Source: Aquirufa sp.
GTDB lineage: Bacteria; Bacteroidota; Bacteroidia; Cytophagales; Spirosomataceae
Assembly: GCA_030833145.1 (NCBI GenBank)
Contig: JAURHT010000012.1
Coordinates: 1 to 27,139 of the forward strand
Reading direction: 5' to 3'
Length of the DNA: 27,139 nt
Part shown: positions 7,995 through 15,651 of the stretch, one piece after another
Layout of the letters: each line of letters starts with the position of its first letter
Position numbering within the stretch: the stretch's first letter is position 1
Position numbers and translations under genes: made by a program
The notes under the pieces: model-generated
The model's database searches: none
What the model was told of the DNA's origin: nothing
What the model saw: the letters and a program-made list of their open reading frames with translations, nothing else

Positions 7995-8749
7995 TTTTTT
8001 TGCCAAATTTCCCAAGCCTTATCGGCCTGGCCTTGCAACATCTCCAATCCGGCATAGATGCCTCCCACTTTATGTTCAAGACCCGCTTTCAAAAAAGCAG
8101 TCTCTAATGGGTTGTAGACGATATCGTATAAATAATGTTGCTTATTCAGTAATTCATAAGGGATAGGGGGTTTGTCATCCACCTTGGGGAACATCCCTAA
8201 CGGCGTCGTATTCACGATCAAACCTATTTCTTCCATCAACTCAGGCATTTGTTCGTAAGTGATCGTTTCATCAGTTGATTGACGGGAAACCTTGATTACC
8301 TCAAATCCCATATCCTCCAAGGCCACAATGATCGCTTTTGCAGCGCCTCCCTGACCTAAAACACAGGCCTTTAGTGAACCGAAGTTTTTGAATTTGTCCC
8401 AAAACTCCACCGTCGTACGAAACCCCCAATAATCGGTATTATAACCACGGGTATACCCGTCAGCGGCGATTTTGATAGTATTGACGGCGCCTATTTGGGC
8501 CGCAGCTAAATCGATCTCATCAAGCAAAGGCATCACCAATTGCTTGTATGGAATGGTCACATTTAGGCCTTTCAGATTCGGATTTGCCGCTAGAATGGCT
8601 TTGAACTCATCTATGCTAGGAATAGGAAATTGCTCGTAGGCGTGAGTTTCAGAGAGACCCAGCTTTTCGAATTTTTCAGTGAAATACGCTTTGGAAAAAG
8701 AATGACCTAGTGGATATCCAATCAAACCATATAAGTGCGAGATAGCCAT
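7991..8749 (-). CDS. aroE: Shikimate dehydrogenase
   Basis: A 252-residue NADP-dependent enzyme that reduces 3-dehydroshikimate to shikimate. Substrate-site residues are seen: Ser17 and Ser19 (GHSFSK), catalytic Lys69 (NVTIPYKQ), Asn90 (GAVNT) and Asp106 (YNTDYWGF). The nucleotide loop is GQGGAAKA (132-139) rather than the commoner GAGGA/G, followed by VIKVSRQS, where Arg fits NADP preference. C-terminal GLEMLQGQADKAWEIW is typical. Length is normal for a stand-alone AroE. It is the last gene of a comA-like > DedA > aroE operon, one base after the DedA stop. Confidence 0.93.
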   Translation of the reverse strand: MAISHLYGLIGYPLGHSFSKAYFTEKFEKLGLSETHAYEQFPIPSIDEFKAILAANPNLKGLNVTIPYKQLVMPLLDEIDLAAAQIGAVNTIKIAADGYTRGYNTDYWGFRTTVEFWDKFKNFGSLKACVLGQGGAAKAIIVALEDMGFEVIKVSRQSTDETITYEQMPELMEEIGLIVNTTPLGMFPKVDDKPPIPYELLNKQHYLYDIVYNPLETAFLKAGLEHKVGGIYAGLEMLQGQADKAWEIWQKN

Positions 8750-8750
8750 C

Positions 8751-9380
8751 TTATTTGCGTTTTGAAATCAATCCCCAAACAATAGGCAGAACAGAAACGC
8801 CAACGATTCCTAAAACGACTTTCTCAAAATTTGCCTTCACTAACTCATTATCGCCTAAGAAATAACCGGCTGCTGAAATGCTGCTTACCCAGAGCGTCGC
8901 CCCTAAAAAGCCGTACAATAAATAGACTGGATAAGACATGCGTCCCGCGCCTGCCACAAACGGCGCTACGGTACGAACAATCGGAATAAATCGAGCTAGT
9001 ATAACTGTTTTAGGGCCATATTTGGCATAAAACGCCTCTGTCTCTTCAATGTGCTTGCGCTTCAAAAACAAAACCTGTTCGCGCTCCCGTATGAGATTAC
9101 TAAAGTATTTACCAATAAAATAATTCACTTGATCCCCTAAAAGTGCGGCGCTAATTAAAAGAGGAATCACGGTCCCAAGCGACAATTCCCCACTGGCAGC
9201 GGCTAATAAACCCACCGAAAACAATAAGGAATCGCCAGGTAAGAAAGGCATCACCACCAGTCCCGTTTCCACAAATACAATCAGAAACAAAAGACCATAG
9301 GTCAATGCACCGTGAGCGGCAATAAATTCCGACAAAAAGGTCAAGGGATCCTTTAAAAGATCTAACAAAAACTGCAACAT
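8751..9380 (-). CDS. DedA-family membrane protein
   Basis: A 209-residue inner-membrane protein of the DedA/VTT superfamily, members of which flip or scramble phospholipids and undecaprenyl phosphate and affect membrane potential. The family signature F-VETGLVVMPFLPGDSLLFSVGLLAA (about 35-62) is clear, as is the G-x-x-x-R motif region ARFIPIVRTVAPFVAGAGRM (129-148). About four to five hydrophobic segments are present. It lies in an operon between a ComA-like enzyme (5 bases upstream) and aroE (one base downstream), neither of which explains its role. Confidence 0.9.
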   Translation of the reverse strand: MLQFLLDLLKDPLTFLSEFIAAHGALTYGLLFLIVFVETGLVVMPFLPGDSLLFSVGLLAAASGELSLGTVIPLLISAALLGDQVNYFIGKYFSNLIREREQVLFLKRKHIEETEAFYAKYGPKTVILARFIPIVRTVAPFVAGAGRMSYPVYLLYGFLGATLWVSSISAAGYFLGDNELVKANFEKVVLGIVGVSVLPIVWGLISKRK

Positions 9381-9385
9381 CCGAA

Positions 9386-10147
9386 CTATTTCGTTAAGAA
9401 GTGGTCAAATGTATCGCCACGTAATCCTAAACGAATCGTTTCAAGAGAAACAACTTCCTGCGGTGCAATATTTCCTACGTTTACGTTCGCGCCTACTAAT
9501 TTCACGAACCAAACTTGTTGCGACTTTTGCGGCGCCTCCCAAATGATTTTCTCTTCTGGAATCTCCGTCAAAATCTCTTCTACTAAGCCTTGACGAACTT
9601 CCCCAGAGGAACGGAATAAACCCACATTTCCCCCTTCACGCGCCTCACCGATAACCTTCCAAGCACCAGCTTCTAATTCCATGCGCATTAATTTAATCCA
9701 CTTATAAGGAGGAATAATTTTTGCTTCATCTTTAGAACCCACTTCAGAAAGTACCGTTACTTGAGTCGCTAATGTGCGAATTAATTCACATTTGATATCA
9801 GATTCCATTTCAATCGAACCATCCGAAACTTCGGCATATTCCATTCCATATTCGTCCAATACACGACGGTAATCATCAAATTGACCACGGATATAAAAGG
9901 CTTCAAATAAAGTGCCTCCAAAGTAAACCGGAATTCCTGCCGACTTGTACAAGGCTAATTTCTCTTTTAACTTAGGGGTAACATAGGAAGTAGCCCAACC
10001 TAATTTTACGATATCGGTGTAATCAGCGCCAGTTTCTAAGAAATCTTCTACTTGACGCAGACTTAGTCCTTTGTCCATCACCATCGTTAACCCTTTTTGA
10101 CGAGGTTTAGCCGTGCGGTCTGGAATTTGATTTAAATGATAATTCAT
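9386..10147 (-). CDS. Phosphosulfolactate synthase (ComA)-like protein
   Basis: A 253-residue TIM-barrel protein of the ComA family, which adds sulfite to phosphoenolpyruvate to give phosphosulfolactate. Motifs: RQKGLTMVMDKG (16-27), DYTDIVKLGWATS (42-54), GGTLFE (77-82), EVSDGSIEM (106-114) and LSEVGSKD (133-140). A longer reading frame extends to 10264, but only through a TTG. ATG 10147 is preferred because family similarity begins there and a consensus promoter (10191-10221) lies inside the longer version. Organisms of this phylum do not make coenzyme M, so the product may enter sulfolactate or sulfonolipid metabolism. That is inference. Confidence 0.82.
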   Translation of the reverse strand: MNYHLNQIPDRTAKPRQKGLTMVMDKGLSLRQVEDFLETGADYTDIVKLGWATSYVTPKLKEKLALYKSAGIPVYFGGTLFEAFYIRGQFDDYRRVLDEYGMEYAEVSDGSIEMESDIKCELIRTLATQVTVLSEVGSKDEAKIIPPYKWIKLMRMELEAGAWKVIGEAREGGNVGLFRSSGEVRQGLVEEILTEIPEEKIIWEAPQKSQQVWFVKLVGANVNVGNIAPQEVVSLETIRLGLRGDTFDHFLTK

Positions 10148-10190
10148 ATAGTTTATTAATGGATTGGTACGGTTTTGTGCCAAATATCTA

Positions 10191-10221
10191 CAAAAATAAG
10201 CATTCCATTTGAGAGCGACAA
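10191..10221 (-). promoter_or_regulatory. Bacteroidota-type promoter for the comA-like > DedA > aroE operon
   Basis: On the minus strand TTG (10221-10219) is followed by 20 bases and then TATTTTTG (10198-10191), matching TTG-N(17-23)-TAnnTTTG. The predicted transcript would begin near 10184, about 37 bases before the ATG at 10147. This supports the shorter start of the ComA-like gene. Confidence 0.55.
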
Positions 10222-10275
10222 TTTTCCGATGTTTTCTAGCTAAAAAATAAACTTTTAGGGTCAAAATTTGTTTTG

Positions 10276-10283
10276 TACTTTTG
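10276..10283 (+). promoter_or_regulatory. Candidate -7 element TACTTTTG
   Basis: TACTTTTG matches TAnnTTTG and lies 43 bases before the ATG of the DUF2147 gene. No TTG is found at the expected 17-23 base spacing upstream, so the assignment is tentative. Confidence 0.35.
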
Positions 10284-10326
10284 ACCAGACATTATTGATC
10301 ATCACCTAACATAACGTGTTAATCCT

Positions 10327-10746
10327 ATGAAAAAGTTTAGCTTATCCCTAATTACCGCATTATTTGTATCTGTTTCTGTTTTCGCCAATACAGCCGCTGA
10401 CGCCATTTTAGGCGAATGGCTTTCACAAGAAAAAGACGGGAAAATCATTATTTTCAAACAAGGAGACCAATACTTTGGTAAGATCTCGTGGGGAAAAACA
10501 ACCGGAAGAAAAGATGGAAAAAATCCAGATGAAAAATTACGCAGTCGCGAGCTTCTAGGAGCGGTTATCTTGAAAAACTTCAAATTCACGGGATCTGCTT
10601 GGGAAAATGGAACTATTTACGACCCTAATTCTGGAAAAACATACGATTGCATTCTTAAAATAAAAGACGGGAACAAAACGCTAGACATTCGTGGTTTTGT
10701 GGGTATATCGATGTTTGGAAGAACATCTACCTGGACACGTATATAA
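10327..10746 (+). CDS. DUF2147 domain secreted protein
   Basis: A 139-residue protein with an N-terminal signal peptide (about 1-20, ...VSVSVFA). The single domain has the DUF2147 layout: ILGEWLSQEKDGKIIIFKQGDQYFGKISW near the start, a central GRKDGKNPDEKLRSRELLGAVILKNFKFTGSAWENGTIYDPNSGKTYDC, and C-terminal LDIRGFVGISMFGRTSTWTR. It is thought to be a small lipocalin-like beta-barrel in the periplasm. The function of the family is unknown. The next gene begins 25 bases downstream on the same strand, with no terminator between them. Confidence 0.85.
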   Translation: MKKFSLSLITALFVSVSVFANTAADAILGEWLSQEKDGKIIIFKQGDQYFGKISWGKTTGRKDGKNPDEKLRSRELLGAVILKNFKFTGSAWENGTIYDPNSGKTYDCILKIKDGNKTLDIRGFVGISMFGRTSTWTRI

Positions 10747-10771
10747 TTTACAAACCGCCTAAGTATATATT

Positions 10772-11221
10772 ATGGAACCTAATCAAGAGGTATTAGCCTA
10801 TTTGAACCAAAATTTGAATAAAAAAATTGCTGATGGCAATCCTGCTCCCATTGGAAAATGGCTAGATGGAACCTTAGTAAAAGCAGAAGCTGGCAAATTA
10901 ACCGCAGAATTTGTCGTACGTCCAGACTTTTTGAACCACGCCGGCGTTATCCACGGTGGTGTGATTTCAGCGATGTTAGACGAAATGATGGGAATGACTT
11001 TAATTACGGCAAAAATCGATCACCTCTATGTGACGATCAACTTGTATATCGACTTCCTTTTCGGCGCAAAAGCGAATGAAAAAATTACGGTTACAACGGA
11101 AATTCACCGCGTAGGTAAGAAGATTGCGAACGTAGAAGCAAAGCTACATAATGCAGAAGGAAAATTACTCGCAAAAGGGGTGAGTAACCTGGCGGCAACT
11201 TCTATTCCTTTCTCTTTCTAG
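10772..11221 (+). CDS. PaaI-type hotdog-fold thioesterase
   Basis: A 149-residue cytoplasmic hotdog protein. Active-site features of PaaI/4HBT-II thioesterases are seen: Asn55, His61-Gly-Gly (NHAGVIHGGVISAMLDEMMG, 55-74) and Asp70/Glu71 as the likely catalytic acid. The substrate would be an acyl-CoA, but which one cannot be told. It is distinct from the MenI-like hotdog protein at 20801-21220. Its TAG stop (11219-11221) is shared with the TAG stop of feoB on the opposite strand through the palindrome CTAG. Confidence 0.85.
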   Translation: MEPNQEVLAYLNQNLNKKIADGNPAPIGKWLDGTLVKAEAGKLTAEFVVRPDFLNHAGVIHGGVISAMLDEMMGMTLITAKIDHLYVTINLYIDFLFGAKANEKITVTTEIHRVGKKIANVEAKLHNAEGKLLAKGVSNLAATSIPFSF

Positions 11222-13344
11222 GATAATAATTGGTAGACGGCGAAGGCTGACAAGTAGGCCAAAGCCGTCATATAGCCAAACTGGATCAACGGATATTTCC
11301 ACGACTTCGTCTCCCGGTAGGTCGTAGCAAGTGTACTCATACATTGCATCGCAAAAGCATAAAATATCAACAAGGAGAAACCTAGGGCAGCATCGTACAT
11401 CGGCTTTCCAGTGGCTGGATTGATTTCCGCACGCATCCGATTTTTAATCGTTGCATTTTCATCATCCACTTCGCCTCCCATACTATAGATGGTCGACATC
11501 GTACCTACAAACACTTCGCGAGCTGCAAAAGAGGTGATCAACGCAATTCCAATTTTCCAATCATAGCCTAGAGGACGAATAACCGGCTCCACAAAGTGCC
11601 CAAAATGCCCTGCATACGAATTCTCTAATTTCTCAGCAGAGATCTTATTCTGCAATTTGACTCCTTGCAAGGTTGGATTTTCCTGGCGAACACGAGCCTC
11701 TGATTGTGCAATCTTATCACCAGGTCCATAACTCGCTAACACCCATAAAACGATGGAAATAGCTACGATAATTTTACCCGCTTCAAACACAAAGGCATTC
11801 ACTGAATTCCAAATGGTTAAAGCCACATGTTTGAATCGCGGTCCCTTATAGGTGGGCAATTCCATGATGAAATAACTTTTCTCTTTGGCCTTTAAAATCA
11901 CTTTCATGACCCAAGCAGAAACCAATGCCATAAAGAAGCCTAATAAATAAAGTCCAAACAAAGCCACTCCTTGTAAATTGAACAAGCCAAATAAGGCTTT
12001 ATTCTCCGGAACCACCAAGGCAATCAACACCGTATAAATAGGCAAACGCGCTGAACAAGACATCAATGGCGTCACTAAAATCGTGATCAAGCGATCCTTC
12101 CAAGAACCAATCGAACGCGTACTCATAATCGCCGGAACGGCACAAGCCACCCCAGAAATCAAAGGCACTACTGACTTACCATTCAAGCCAAAACGACGCA
12201 TTAATTTGTCCATAATGAACATCACACGGGACATATAACCCGTTTCTTCGAGAAGAGAGATAAATAAAAACAAGAAGGCGATTTGTGGAATGAAAATTAA
12301 CACCCCACCAATACCCGCAATCAAACCATCCGTTAACAAGGCGGTCAAAGCCGAATCCGGTAACACTCCTTTCAACCAGTCATTTAACATCGCGACTCCC
12401 CCATCAATGGCATCCATTGGATAGGTAGCCCAGGTGAAAATGGCCTGGAACATTACAAAAAGGATCGCTAAAAAGAATACATATCCTCCTACCGGATGTA
12501 AAAAGAATTTATCTAAACGATCCGTCCATGTGCGCACTGGAGCTGCATCCCATTGGCGATTTAAATTAATAACACAACGATCCACGACTTCTGTAATTTG
12601 CTCGTAACGTTTGACTGTTTCTTCGGACTGGTATTTTTTAGATGAAAATTGATGCTTTTTTTGAATAGTATCCAAGTTCTCGCGTTGTTGTTTAGAGAAC
12701 ATTTTCATCCGATCATGCTCCATCAACCACAATAAAGAACGGTAAATCTCTCCTTCTCCAAAAGCCCCTTGAACATCTTGAATTACTTCCTCCGAAACCG
12801 GCAAAGGAAGCGCGTCATTCGAGGCATAGCGATTAGCTAATGATTTAATGACGGCTAATTTCAGACCATTCAACCCGATCCCTTTTTTAGCATTCACCTC
12901 CGCCACTTCGACATTCAGTTCACGCGCTAACTTGATCGAGTTAATCACATAGCCTTCATTCTCCGCTACGTCGATCATATTCAAGGCCAAAACTGTCGGA
13001 ATTCCTAGGTCTCTCACTTGTGAGAACAACAGTAAATTGCGCTTTAAATTAGAGGCATCCGCCACCACGATGGCCATATCCGGAAAATCTGGATGCGTGG
13101 GATCGCCTAAAATATTGATGACTAATTCCTCGTCGATTGACTTTGGATATATACTATAGATACCTGGCAAATCTAAAATTTCCACCGGACGCTTGGGTTC
13201 TAATTCCCAAATCCCCGTCAGCTTCTCCATCGTCACCCCCGGAAAATTACCTGTCTTCTGATTCAACCCGGTTAGGGAATTGAATAGAGAGGATTTTCCT
13301 GCATTGGGATTACCAATCAGCGCTATTTTAGGTGTTTTTGCCAA
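11218..13344 (-). CDS. feoB: Ferrous iron transporter FeoB
   Basis: A 708-residue inner-membrane Fe(II) transporter with an N-terminal GTPase: G1 GNPNAGKSS (11-19), G2 Thr38, G3 DLPG (58-61), G4 NMID (122-125) and G5-like VNAKKG near 154. A helical domain follows, then the Gate/FeoB-C membrane part with FIPQIAFLFLFISLLEETGYMSR, CAVPAIMSTRSI and SCSARLPIY. Translation must begin at TTG (13344): an in-frame stop lies just upstream and the next Met (39) would remove the P-loop. The start is three bases after the feoA stop, so coupling with feoA probably compensates. The gene ends tail to tail with the hotdog thioesterase. Confidence 0.95.
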   Translation of the reverse strand: MAKTPKIALIGNPNAGKSSLFNSLTGLNQKTGNFPGVTMEKLTGIWELEPKRPVEILDLPGIYSIYPKSIDEELVINILGDPTHPDFPDMAIVVADASNLKRNLLLFSQVRDLGIPTVLALNMIDVAENEGYVINSIKLARELNVEVAEVNAKKGIGLNGLKLAVIKSLANRYASNDALPLPVSEEVIQDVQGAFGEGEIYRSLLWLMEHDRMKMFSKQQRENLDTIQKKHQFSSKKYQSEETVKRYEQITEVVDRCVINLNRQWDAAPVRTWTDRLDKFFLHPVGGYVFFLAILFVMFQAIFTWATYPMDAIDGGVAMLNDWLKGVLPDSALTALLTDGLIAGIGGVLIFIPQIAFLFLFISLLEETGYMSRVMFIMDKLMRRFGLNGKSVVPLISGVACAVPAIMSTRSIGSWKDRLITILVTPLMSCSARLPIYTVLIALVVPENKALFGLFNLQGVALFGLYLLGFFMALVSAWVMKVILKAKEKSYFIMELPTYKGPRFKHVALTIWNSVNAFVFEAGKIIVAISIVLWVLASYGPGDKIAQSEARVRQENPTLQGVKLQNKISAEKLENSYAGHFGHFVEPVIRPLGYDWKIGIALITSFAAREVFVGTMSTIYSMGGEVDDENATIKNRMRAEINPATGKPMYDAALGFSLLIFYAFAMQCMSTLATTYRETKSWKYPLIQFGYMTALAYLSAFAVYQLLS

Positions 13345-13347
13345 AAT

Positions 13348-13575
13348 TTATGTTCGTTTAATCAGCATCGTTTCCGCTTCTTCTCTCCGCATAGACAGAG
13401 TATATGAGCCAGAAACGCGAATGGCGATAGGGTCGCCGAAAGGTGCCAAATGAGTCAATATGACTTCAGTTCCTGGCAAACATCCCATTTCCAATAGCTT
13501 TAAGGAAAGCAATTCGTCCGTGAAGCCCACAATCTCCCCCTTTTCACCAATCTTCAAGTCGGCCAAATTTGCCAT
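13348..13575 (-). CDS. feoA: Ferrous iron transport protein FeoA
   Basis: A 75-residue SH3-like cytosolic partner of FeoB: ANLADLKIGEKGEIVGF...LLSLKLLEMGCLPGTEVILTHLAPFGDPIAIRVSGSYTLSMRREEAETM. This is the full FeoA pattern, including LxLLEMGCLPGTEV and DPIAIRV. ATG 13575 is chosen; a GTG two codons earlier (13581) is also possible. Two -7-like elements lie upstream on the minus strand, TACATTTG (13615-13608) and TAATTTTG (13603-13596), with no well-placed TTG. No clear Fur box was seen by eye. The gene is divergent from the cytochrome c maturation operon. Confidence 0.93.
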   Translation of the reverse strand: MANLADLKIGEKGEIVGFTDELLSLKLLEMGCLPGTEVILTHLAPFGDPIAIRVSGSYTLSMRREEAETMLIKRT

Positions 13576-13676
13576 GCTCACTATTTAGAATAATTCAAAA
13601 TTAGACACAAATGTACTAAGTATTTCTGAGCTAAAAAATGATACAAATAGTTTTTTCTGTCGTAAATTGCAGGTTC

Positions 13677-14345
13677 ATGGCATTAACAGAAATTTTCGTG
13701 TTGATTCGCAAAGAAATGCAATTAGAGTGGCGCAATAAGTATGCGATCCATGGTCTAGTGCTGTACTTAGCCGCGACCATTTTCATCTGTTACTTATCCT
13801 TTAAAGCGAAGCAACAATCGATACACCCGATTATGTGGAATACGCTGTTTTGGATCATTCTTTTGTTCTCTGCTGTGAATGCGGTGGGCAAGAGTTTTAC
13901 GCAGGAATCAGCGAACCGAAATATCTTCTATTATACGTTTGCGAAGCCTGAATCGGTCATTTTTAGCAAAATCATCTACAATACCTTGGTGATGCTAGGC
14001 GTGTCCTTGATCGGCATTTTCTTTTACTCCTGGGTCATGGGTAATCCGGTGGGAAATATGCCACTGTACCTAATTTCCCTTCTTTTAGGTGCGGTTGGGT
14101 TTGCTTCGACCCTTTCTTTAGTGGCAGGAATCGCCGCGCAGGGAGAAAATTCAGCCACTTTGATGGCGGTGATGAGCTTCCCGCTCATCATTCCGTTGCT
14201 ATTGTTATTATTAAAATTGTCCAAAAGTGCCCTTGACGGCATTTCACTCTCAGAAAACTGGGATGAGATCGCCATTTTAGGAGCTTTAGATATCATCGTT
14301 ATTGTATTTTCTGGGATCCTTTTCCCCTATATATGGAAACATTAA
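13677..14345 (+). CDS. ccmB: Heme exporter subunit CcmB
   Basis: A 222-residue inner-membrane protein with about six hydrophobic helices, the permease of the CcmABC heme-handling complex. The N-terminal LTEIFVLIRKEMQLEWRNKYAIHG and the FTQESANRNIFYYTFAKPES segment fit CcmB. An upstream ATG at 13638 exists, but the family pattern begins at MALTEIF, so 13677 is preferred. The TAAATTGCA element (13663-13671) ends just before it and would fall inside the longer version. It opens a tightly packed operon. The ATPase partner ccmA is not in the window. Confidence 0.88.
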   Translation: MALTEIFVLIRKEMQLEWRNKYAIHGLVLYLAATIFICYLSFKAKQQSIHPIMWNTLFWIILLFSAVNAVGKSFTQESANRNIFYYTFAKPESVIFSKIIYNTLVMLGVSLIGIFFYSWVMGNPVGNMPLYLISLLLGAVGFASTLSLVAGIAAQGENSATLMAVMSFPLIIPLLLLLLKLSKSALDGISLSENWDEIAILGALDIIVIVFSGILFPYIWKH

Positions 14346-15001
14346 AACGCCAGTATTGGAAGATTTTGTCGATCATTTTATTGATCTACACCGTCTATGC
14401 CGGTTTTAACGGTCAAGTGCCGCGCCAGCCTATTTTGAACGAGACGATTCGTAACCTGTATTTCCACGTGACGATGTGGTTCACGATGATTTTCTTGCTA
14501 GGAACATCGGTATACCACTCTATTCAATACTTACGCAAATCTGATTTGAAATCGGATCTCATTTCGAGCACTTATGTGGAAGTGGGGATGGTTTTTGCGG
14601 TTTTAGGTTTGATTACGGGAAGTGTTTGGGCGAAGTTTACCTGGGGTGATTGGTGGACAAATGACCCTAAATTGAATTCGGTAGCGATCGGCCTATTGAT
14701 CTACCTGGCTTATTCGTTAGTGCGTTCGTCGATGCCGGATGAGATGCAGAAAGCCCGCATTTCGTCGGTATATAACATTTTTGCATTTGTGATATTTATG
14801 GTGTTGATTTGGATCTTACCCCGAATGACAGATTCATTGCACCCAGGAAATGGCGGAAACCCTGCTTTTTCAAAGATGGACTTAGATAACCGCATGCGGA
14901 TGGTCTTTTATCCGGCGATTATTGGGTGGACCTTATTGGGCTTTTGGATCGCGCAATTGCGTATTCGCATTAAAAACATTGAACAACAAAACGAGTTATA
15001 A
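14333..15001 (+). CDS. ccmC: Heme-handling protein CcmC
   Basis: A 222-residue inner-membrane protein with six predicted helices that presents heme to CcmE. The periplasmic tryptophan-rich WWD motif is recognisable as TWGDWWTNDPKLN (103-115), though it reads WTND where WxWDxRL is common. The two flanking heme-ligand histidines fit His45 (NLYFHVTMW) and His170 (DSLHPGNGG). It overlaps ccmB by 13 bases, and its own stop shares one base with the ccmD-like start (TAATG). Confidence 0.92.
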   Translation: METLKRQYWKILSIILLIYTVYAGFNGQVPRQPILNETIRNLYFHVTMWFTMIFLLGTSVYHSIQYLRKSDLKSDLISSTYVEVGMVFAVLGLITGSVWAKFTWGDWWTNDPKLNSVAIGLLIYLAYSLVRSSMPDEMQKARISSVYNIFAFVIFMVLIWILPRMTDSLHPGNGGNPAFSKMDLDNRMRMVFYPAIIGWTLLGFWIAQLRIRIKNIEQQNEL

Positions 15002-15210
15002 TGAAAGCATTCCTTTTACTCTTAGTAAGCTTTACGATAAGTTTTACGGCCAGCGCTCAAGCGAGCGATATCGAGATGGCAGATCAATTCCGTGCTGATG
15101 GAAAAATCTACGTGGTCATCGCGGTGGTTAGCGTAATTTTGATCGGGCTATTTGCCTATTTATTCCGTTTAGAGAGAAAAGTCACTGAATTAGAAAAACG
15201 CAGCAAATGA
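15001..15210 (+). CDS. ccmD: CcmD-family small membrane protein
   Basis: A 69-residue protein between ccmC and ccmE, the usual place of ccmD. A signal-peptide-like N-terminus (residues 1-20, ...SFTASAQA) is followed by one transmembrane helix (about 36-56, YVVIAVVSVILIGLFAYLF) and a charged tail RLERKVTELEKRSK. CcmD helps release holo-CcmE from CcmABC. Assignment rests on position, the single helix and the Leu-Glu/Lys-rich cytoplasmic tail. The extra N-terminal signal is not usual for proteobacterial CcmD. Start and stop both overlap their neighbours (TAATG and ATGA). Confidence 0.75.
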   Translation: MKAFLLLLVSFTISFTASAQASDIEMADQFRADGKIYVVIAVVSVILIGLFAYLFRLERKVTELEKRSK

Positions 15211-15650
15211 AAAAGACACACATCATTGGATTAATCTTAATTGCGGTTGCTATCGGTATCATTTTGATCACGACGGGCGATGCGAGTACCTATGTAGGCT
15301 TTGATGAGGCGGAACGCATTTCACAGCAGGATCCGAGCCAGAAAGTACACGTGGTGGGAACATTAAGAAAAGATGCAGCAGGCCAAATCGTGGGCTTAAA
15401 CTACAACCCTGCCTTAGATGCTAACCGACTAGAGTTTTTAGTGCAAGACAGTTTAGGTCGCGAAAACCAAGTGATTTATGCTGCACCTAAGCCACAGGAT
15501 TTTGAGAAATCAGAGAAGATCGTTTTAGTAGGAAGTATGCATTCAGACAAGGTCTTTTATTGCGATAAAATATTATTAAAATGCCCTTCTAAGTACCAAG
15601 AGGGTAAAATTTCAGCAGACTCAAGCGCCTCAGTAGCCGCAAAAAATTAA
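15207..15650 (+). CDS. ccmE: Heme chaperone CcmE, CxxxY variant
   Basis: A 147-residue periplasmic heme chaperone with one N-terminal anchor helix (6-22) and an OB-fold domain (about 27-125). Classical CcmE binds heme covalently by a His in HxxxY (HDENY-type). Here the equivalent segment is LLKCPSKYQ with Cys126 and Tyr130 (CxxxY), and no His is available there. This Cys form is known from Desulfovibrio and archaeal Ccm systems that lack CcmH. The fold pattern KVHVVGTL...LEFLVQD...VVLVGS is intact, so it is not a degraded gene. It overlaps ccmD by four bases. Confidence 0.93.
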   Translation: MKKTHIIGLILIAVAIGIILITTGDASTYVGFDEAERISQQDPSQKVHVVGTLRKDAAGQIVGLNYNPALDANRLEFLVQDSLGRENQVIYAAPKPQDFEKSEKIVLVGSMHSDKVFYCDKILLKCPSKYQEGKISADSSASVAAKN

Positions 15651-15651
15651 T

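Noticed and set aside
9386..10264. Longer ComA-like frame starting at 10264
   Set aside because: It needs a TTG start, the extra 39 residues do not look like the family, and a consensus promoter lies inside the extension.
13576..13676. Fur box between feoA and ccmB
   Set aside because: The region is AT-rich, but I could not align a convincing 19-base palindrome by eye.
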